From positions 2,852,001 to 2,916,000 of the forward strand of contig NZ_JAPDPC010000001.1 of NCBI RefSeq assembly GCF_026283945.1: a DNA stretch of 64,000 nt, written 5' to 3'. Origin of the DNA: Dyella humicola. Its GTDB lineage: Bacteria; Pseudomonadota; Gammaproteobacteria; Xanthomonadales; Rhodanobacteraceae. A program made the translations under genes and the position numbers. A model generated the notes under the pieces. It was not told the DNA's origin and ran no database searches. It saw only the letters and a program-made list of their open reading frames with translations. Numbering within the stretch: the first letter of the stretch is position 1; each line of letters begins with the position of its first letter. Below are positions 59,592-64,000 of this stretch, one piece after another.

Positions 59592-60824
59592 ATGCGATCC
59601 GCGAACCCAGCTCCTCCGTTAACCCAGCCGCTGACGACGCTGCTTGAGGCTCCGCATCGGGCGATGTTTTTTGTGGGTGCCACGGCGCTTTTGGCCAGCA
59701 TGGTCTGGTGGACGTGGGCGCTGCTGGCTTCGTGGCGCGGCTGGCCGTTCGTGCGCTATGCCATGCCGGTCGGCTGGGCCCATGGCTTGCTGATGCAGTA
59801 CGCCACCCTCGCTCCCTTCGTGCTCGGCTTTCTGCTGACGGTGTTTCCTCGCTGGCTCGATCTCGCCGCGGTGCCAAAGCGAATCTACGCCGCGGTCTTT
59901 GGTTTCACGTTCGCCGGCGCCGCGCTGGTAATTGCCGCACAGAGTGGCGCCCCCATCGTGCTGCCCGTCGGCCTGGCCGCCATGTTGCTCGGTTGGCTGA
60001 CCGCGATGTTCGCGCTCGGCTCACGACTGCATCGCCATGGTTATCGGGATGTTTGGTCCGTTTCCGCTTACGCTGCCTTGGTCCTGGGTGCGCTGGGACT
60101 TGCGCTAGCCCTGCTCTATGCCGTGGGTGGATCGCCAGCATTAATGCCGATCGCCATCGGCATCGGCACCTTCGGTTTGCTGGTGCCGGTGTACTTCACG
60201 GTGGCGCATCGCATGGTGCCGTTCTTTTCGAGCAATGTCCTGGCCGGATATCGCGTCGTACGCCCTGCCTGGTCGCTGCTGGGCGTGTGGATACTTAGCC
60301 TTGCCCACCTCGCCTTCGACCTGCGCGATGCCCACGCCTGGCGCTGGCTTGCCGACCTGCCGCTGACGGCGCTGCTGTTGTGGCAATGGCTGGCCTGGCA
60401 ACCGTGGAAAGCACGCGGACCAGGACTCCTGACGGTGCTCTATATCGCGCTGACCTGGTTGCCGCTGTCGTTCGGTTTGTTCACGGTCGACAGCCTGAGA
60501 GTACTGGCGACCGGCGCAGCCGGCTGGCCGCTGGCACCCTTGCACGCGCTCACCATCGGCTTCTTCAGCTCGATGCTGGTCGCCATGGTGACCCGCGTGA
60601 CGCATGGCCATTCCGGCCGGCCACTGGTGATGGGGCCACTGCCGTGGATGGCGTTCATCGGCATGCAGTTGGTGGCGGTGATTCGCGTGCTGGCCGAGTG
60701 CTCGGCGCGTCCCTTGCCGTACTACGTGCTGTCTGCCGCACTGTGGTTGCTGGTGCTGATGCCCTGGGTGGCGCGCGCGTTGTGGATTTATCTCACGCCA
60801 CGTCGTGACGGCAAGCCCGGCTGA
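59592..60824 (+). CDS. nnrS: NnrS family heme/copper membrane protein
   Basis: A protein of about 410 residues with about twelve hydrophobic segments. NnrS family blocks are visible: HRAMFFVGATALLASMVWW, GWAHGLLMQYATLAPFVLGFLLTVFPRW, PVYFTVAHRMVPFFSSN, PLAPLHALTIGFFSSMLVAMVTRVTHGHSGRPL. Conserved His residues are likely metal ligands. NnrS protects against nitric oxide stress. ATG 59592 fits an FNR-like box at 59506; ATG 59550 would add 14 basic residues. A globin gene follows at 27 bp. Confidence 0.92.
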   Translation: MRSANPAPPLTQPLTTLLEAPHRAMFFVGATALLASMVWWTWALLASWRGWPFVRYAMPVGWAHGLLMQYATLAPFVLGFLLTVFPRWLDLAAVPKRIYAAVFGFTFAGAALVIAAQSGAPIVLPVGLAAMLLGWLTAMFALGSRLHRHGYRDVWSVSAYAALVLGALGLALALLYAVGGSPALMPIAIGIGTFGLLVPVYFTVAHRMVPFFSSNVLAGYRVVRPAWSLLGVWILSLAHLAFDLRDAHAWRWLADLPLTALLLWQWLAWQPWKARGPGLLTVLYIALTWLPLSFGLFTVDSLRVLATGAAGWPLAPLHALTIGFFSSMLVAMVTRVTHGHSGRPLVMGPLPWMAFIGMQLVAVIRVLAECSARPLPYYVLSAALWLLVLMPWVARALWIYLTPRRDGKPG

Positions 60825-60851
60825 TCGATTGCCCTATTCCCGGAGAACGCC

Positions 60852-61271
60852 ATGCCTCTTTTCGCCACGGCCACCGAGGTAGGTATTGCCACGCTCGTCG
60901 ATCGCTTCTACGCCAAGGTGCGTGCGGACGAGCAGCTAGGGCCGATTTTCAACGGCGTCATCGCGGACTGGACCGCGCACAAGCGCATCCTGCGCGACTT
61001 TTGGTCGTCCATCGTGCTGCGCTCGGGCCGCTATCGTGGCAATCCCATGGGCGTCCATCGTGAACTGCCACCGTTTCCGCAAGCGTTCCGTCAACGCTGG
61101 CTGGCGCTGTGGCGGGAAACCGCCCATGAGGTATTCGAAGCGTCGACCGCCGAGCTTTTCATCGGCACGGCCGAACGTGTAGCCCAAGGCCTCAGTCTCG
61201 GGATGAAGCTGGGGCGGCTGTCGCTGGAGCACCCATCGCGCATTATCGAACCGCTGCATTTCGTGTCGTAG
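60852..61271 (+). CDS. Group III truncated hemoglobin
   Basis: A 139-residue small globin of the group III (Ctb-like) type: LVDRFYAKVRADEQLGPIF with Tyr20 at the B10 position, DFWSSIVLRSGRYRGNPM, and probable proximal His69 in MGVHRELPPF. It probably binds O2 or NO. A GGAGA site lies 7 nt before ATG, and the gene is 27 bp after nnrS, so the two probably form an NO-handling operon. Confidence 0.92.
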   Translation: MPLFATATEVGIATLVDRFYAKVRADEQLGPIFNGVIADWTAHKRILRDFWSSIVLRSGRYRGNPMGVHRELPPFPQAFRQRWLALWRETAHEVFEASTAELFIGTAERVAQGLSLGMKLGRLSLEHPSRIIEPLHFVS

Positions 61272-61338
61272 TGCCGCGGAGGCTTACGGCGTGTCGCCGC
61301 CCCCTTCCATGCAAGCGGGTCGCAGGCGCACACTATAC

Positions 61339-61359
61339 AAATGAGAACCACTCGCATTT
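61339..61359 (+). promoter_or_regulatory. Fur-box-like palindrome over the FTR1 start codon
   Basis: AAATGAG (61339-61345) and CTCGCATTT (61351-61359), separated by AACCA, form an imperfect palindrome close to the Fur pattern AATGAGAAT-N-ATTCTCATT. The start codon lies inside it. Iron repression of an iron permease is expected. Confidence 0.55.
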
Positions 61360-63278
61360 TTAGACGATTTGCGTTGACCCTCGCGCTGACGTTATGGGCC
61401 TGCCTCGCCATGGCGAGCGTGCTGCACGCAGCGGATGCGCCAGCAAGCGTGTCGCAAACATGGCAGATGCTCGATTACCTCGCCACCGATTACGCCGGTG
61501 CGGTAAACAACGGCGCCGTGGTCAGCGCTTCCGAATATGACGAGATGCGCGAGTTCGCGCGTAATGCACGCGACCAGATTCGCGCGCTGCCCTCCTCTCC
61601 CGGTTCAGCCGCGCTGCAGCAGCAGGCCGATCACCTGGTGGCATCGATCGACGCCAAGGCGTCGCAGGCGCAAGTGGCGCGCGAAGCGCACGCCCTGGCC
61701 GATGCGCTGCTACAGAGCTATCCCGTGCCTACCGCTCCCGCGCACGCGCCCGATCTTGCGCGCGGCGCCGCGCTCTACCAGGCCCAATGTGCGGCATGTC
61801 ATGGCGCCGGTGGCCGCGGCGATGGCCCGGTAGGACTCCGCCTTTCGCCACGCCCGGTGGACTTCACTCAGCAGCAGCGCGCCGACCAACGTAGCGCGCT
61901 GTCGCTCTATGAAGTGATCACCCAGGGCGTGGAAGGTACGCCCATGGCGAGCTTCGCCACCACGCTGTCCAGCGACGATCGTTGGGCGCTGGCGTACTAC
62001 GTGGGCACGCTTGCTTACCCCGACGCAGCCAGCAAGGGTGTGCGCGCCTGGCATGACAATGACGCCGCGCGCAGCAATATCGCCTCACTCAGCGAGCTTT
62101 CCCGCGCACGCGTCACGCAGTTATCCGACACGCTCGGAACCGAACAGGCCCGACTGATCATCGGCTATCTGCGCGCGAACCCCGGTGCCGTTCAACAGGC
62201 GTTGACGGGTATCGCGCTCGCACGTGCCCGCCTCTCCACCAGTACGGCCGCCTTTCACGCCGGCAACGTGGACGAAGCCCGCCAACTCGCGTTGTCCGCT
62301 TATCTGGATGGGGTCGAGCCGGTGGAGGCTCAGCTCAATGCCCGCGACAGCGAACTACGTGCGCGTATCGAGACCGCCATGGGTGCGTATCGCAGCGCCT
62401 TGTCGAACGACACCTCGGGCGATGAGATCGCCGCGCAGGCATCGTCCATCGACACCCTGCTGGCGCGTGCCGGCCAGGTGACGTCGGAGGCGGCGAGTAG
62501 CCCGCTGACCATTTTCCTTGGTGCGCTGACCATTCTCGTTCGTGAAGGACTGGAAGCCCTGCTGGTCGTGGTGGCGCTGCTCGCCTTTCTGCGCAAAGCC
62601 GATCGGCACGACGCCACACGCTATGTCCATGCGGGCTGGCTGCTCGCCCTGCTGGCCGGCGCACTCACCTGGGCCGTGGCCAGCTACGCCATTTCGATCA
62701 GCGGCGCGAGCCGTGAACTGACCGAAGGGCTCTCGTCACTGTTCGCCGCGGCGGTGCTGCTTGGCGTCGGCTTGTGGATGCATCAGAAAAGCATCGGTGG
62801 GCGCTGGCAGACCTACCTGAAGGCCAAGATGGCCACGGCACTTGATCGCAAGTCCGCCTGGTTCGTCTTCGGCCTGACCTTCATCTCGGTTTACCGCGAG
62901 GTGTTCGAGACCATCCTGTTCTATACGGCGTTGTGGAACGAAGGCCAGGGGCATTGGTTGCTGGCTGGCATCGCCGCGGGCGCCCTCATCCTTGGCCTGA
63001 TCGCGTATGTGCTGCTGCGGACCAGCCGGCGACTCCCGCTCGGCGTGTTCTTCTCGGTCAGCTCCTTGATCATCGCCGCGCTGGCCATCGTGTTGACCGG
63101 CAAGGGGGTGGCCGCGTTGCAGGAGGCGGGCTGGACCGCCGTGACGGTGGCGCCGGTTCCTTCCATCGAGTTGCTGGGCATCTATCCCACCTGGCAATCG
63201 CTGCTGGCCCAGCTGGCGGTGGCGCTGATGCTGGCCCTGGGTTTCGCCATCAACCGGTGGCGGGCGCGCGCCGCGTGA
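61341..63278 (+). CDS. FTR1-family iron permease fused to a c-type cytochrome domain
   Basis: A 645-residue protein. The signal peptide (residues 1-30, MRTTRIFRR..SVLHA) is followed by a helical region and a cytochrome c domain with CAACH near residue 149 and a downstream Met ligand region (EGTPMASF). A further helical stretch precedes the FTR1 permease (about 385-645, seven TM) with the two iron motifs REGLE (near 400) and REVFE (near 520). Iron oxidation or reduction could be coupled to uptake in one polypeptide. No Shine-Dalgarno is visible before ATG, and a Fur-like box overlaps it. Confidence 0.93.
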   Translation: MRTTRIFRRFALTLALTLWACLAMASVLHAADAPASVSQTWQMLDYLATDYAGAVNNGAVVSASEYDEMREFARNARDQIRALPSSPGSAALQQQADHLVASIDAKASQAQVAREAHALADALLQSYPVPTAPAHAPDLARGAALYQAQCAACHGAGGRGDGPVGLRLSPRPVDFTQQQRADQRSALSLYEVITQGVEGTPMASFATTLSSDDRWALAYYVGTLAYPDAASKGVRAWHDNDAARSNIASLSELSRARVTQLSDTLGTEQARLIIGYLRANPGAVQQALTGIALARARLSTSTAAFHAGNVDEARQLALSAYLDGVEPVEAQLNARDSELRARIETAMGAYRSALSNDTSGDEIAAQASSIDTLLARAGQVTSEAASSPLTIFLGALTILVREGLEALLVVVALLAFLRKADRHDATRYVHAGWLLALLAGALTWAVASYAISISGASRELTEGLSSLFAAAVLLGVGLWMHQKSIGGRWQTYLKAKMATALDRKSAWFVFGLTFISVYREVFETILFYTALWNEGQGHWLLAGIAAGALILGLIAYVLLRTSRRLPLGVFFSVSSLIIAALAIVLTGKGVAALQEAGWTAVTVAPVPSIELLGIYPTWQSLLAQLAVALMLALGFAINRWRARAA

Positions 63279-63305
63279 CCATCGGCGTCATGGAGCGGAC
63301 GTCGC

Positions 63306-63629
63306 TCATCGGATCAACAAACGCAACTTGTCCGGCTTGCCGTCCCATTCGGCGGCATCCGGCATCGCGGGTATCTTCGTGGCGATCACCGGCCAGCTCT
63401 TGGCCAGCTCCGCATTGAGGGCCAGATAGGGCTCCTGCCCCGCCGGCACATCGCCCTCGGCAAAGATCGCATCGACCGGGCATTCCTCGACGCACAAGGT
63501 GCAGTCGATGCATTCGTCCGGGTCGATCACCAGGAAATTGGGGCCCTCATGAAAGCAGTCGACCGGACATACCTCGACACAGTCGGTGTGCTTGCAGTTG
63601 ATGCAGTTCTCAGTGACGACGTGGGTCAT
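63306..63629 (-). CDS. fdxA: 7Fe ferredoxin (FdxA type)
   Basis: A 107-residue ferredoxin with one [3Fe-4S] and one [4Fe-4S] site. [18 protein letters not shown] and [16 protein letters not shown] are the paired motifs, and the C-terminal [13 protein letters not shown] is typical of proteobacterial FdxA. ATG 63629 follows a GGAG purine run and overlaps by 4 nt the stop of a small upstream frame. It converges on the FTR1 gene 27 bp away. Confidence 0.95.
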   Translation of the reverse strand: MTHVVTENCINCKHTDCVEVCPVDCFHEGPNFLVIDPDECIDCTLCVEECPVDAIFAEGDVPAGQEPYLALNAELAKSWPVIATKIPAMPDAAEWDGKPDKLRLLIR

Positions 63630-63850
63630 TCCAGCGCTCCCGCGACCTGCTGGAAGCCTGCCAGTTTGCAAAAGTTTTCGCGCTGATCCGGGTCAATAAG
63701 CCAGCGAGTCGTCACGCCATCTTGATCAAGGCCGGCCTCCCAATCGAAGGAAGACTGTGGCAACACACCGCGGACCTGTAAGGCTATCATTGGGAAAATT
63801 TGATCCAAGTCATCGAAGTGCGTCGAATGATCAGAGCACCATCCATCCAT
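63626..63850 (-). CDS. Small hypothetical protein overlapping the fdxA start
   Basis: A 74-residue acidic frame, unrecognised. Its TGA overlaps the fdxA ATG (ATGA), which suggests coupling. The first ATG (63850) has no Shine-Dalgarno and lies in the ccoN promoter region; a start at 63790 would give 54 residues. The later part ([20 protein letters not shown]) looks more protein-like than the start. It may be real or chance. Confidence 0.35.
   Translation of the reverse strand: MDGWCSDHSTHFDDLDQIFPMIALQVRGVLPQSSFDWEAGLDQDGVTTRWLIDPDQRENFCKLAGFQQVAGALE
63800..63813 (+). promoter_or_regulatory. FNR/Anr box upstream of ccoN
   Basis: TTGAT-CCAA-GTCAT matches the FNR/Anr consensus TTGAT-N4-ATCAA in the left half and the TCA core on the right. 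It is centred about 62 bp before the ccoN ATG. Control of cbb3 oxidase by FNR/Anr is well established. Confidence 0.6.
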
Positions 63851-63868
63851 TGAAAAGGTGGGGATTGC

Positions 63869-64000
63869 ATGTCTGTGACCGAGTACTACGACGACAAAGT
63901 CGTCCGCCTGTTCCTGCTTGGAGCGGCCGTTTGGGGGATCATCGGCATGTCGGTAGGGGTTTACGCCGCGGCCGAGTTGATGTGGCCCGCCCTCAACTTC
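63869..64000 (+). CDS. ccoN: cbb3-type cytochrome c oxidase subunit I, N-terminal fragment
   Basis: The first 44 codons of CcoN, the catalytic subunit of the high-affinity cbb3 terminal oxidase. They read MSVTEYYDDKVVRLFLLGAA and then a first TM helix with VWGIIGMSVGVYAAAE and WPALNF, a typical start of the family. AAGGTGGGG 5 nt upstream is a good ribosome binding site. The gene runs off the window. Confidence 0.9.
   Translation, partial: MSVTEYYDDKVVRLFLLGAAVWGIIGMSVGVYAAAELMWPALNF

Noticed and set aside
61334-61339. TATACA as the -10 box of the FTR1 gene
   Set aside because: It would place the transcription start inside or after the start codon and has no -35 partner at the right distance.

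Overview
The window looks like a high-G+C gammaproteobacterial chromosome of the Xanthomonadales/Lysobacterales, most like the acid-tolerant Rhodanobacteraceae (Dyella, Rhodanobacter, Luteibacter, Frateuria). This is an inference from protein style and gene content (MetH, CcoN, group III globin, FTR1-cytochrome fusion, DcaP porin, NdvB), not from a database search. All functions below were read by eye.

Layout. 1-1.8 kb: the end of metH, a small lipid-A-synthase-N-like membrane protein and a tRNA-Val gene with a clear promoter. 1.79-3.74 kb: a compact island of lower G+C integrated in the tRNA 3' end. It is bounded by 36-bp direct repeats and carries three small membrane-protein genes, a structured element and an inverted piece of the same tRNA, but no integrase. 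3.7-4.6 kb: a degenerate integron attC-like site ahead of an NTF2-like gene. 4.8-10.8 kb: methylmalonate-semialdehyde dehydrogenase and an EmrB/NodT/EmrA-type tripartite efflux operon.

11.3-36.8 kb: a carbon-metabolism locus. A giant cyclic beta-1,2-glucan synthase-like protein (NdvB) leads a minus-strand run of zwf, a HAD phosphatase, tal, pgi, pgm and tkt. Next to it is a plus-strand run of a GH144-like glucanase, an FAD reductase lacking one redox cysteine, and gnd. Divergent from that is a free-standing GH94 protein collinear with the C-terminal half of NdvB. Together they could turn beta-1,2-glucan into glucose-1-phosphate, glucose-6-phosphate and NADPH.

37-58.5 kb: an amino-acid-dependent acid-resistance region. 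It has an ornithine decarboxylase, an AdiA-type arginine decarboxylase, a third paralogous decarboxylase, a PotE-like and an AdiC-like antiporter, an orphan solute-binding protein and a DcaP-like porin. Within it lie an RND efflux operon whose adaptor is fused to an OmpA-like domain, and a SulP anion transporter.

58.5-64 kb: an SDR oxidoreductase, then a microaerobic/NO/iron block of NnrS, group III truncated globin, cytochrome c-FTR1 iron permease, 7Fe ferredoxin and the start of ccoN. FNR-type palindromes lie before nnrS and ccoN, and a Fur-box-like palindrome lies over the FTR1 start codon.
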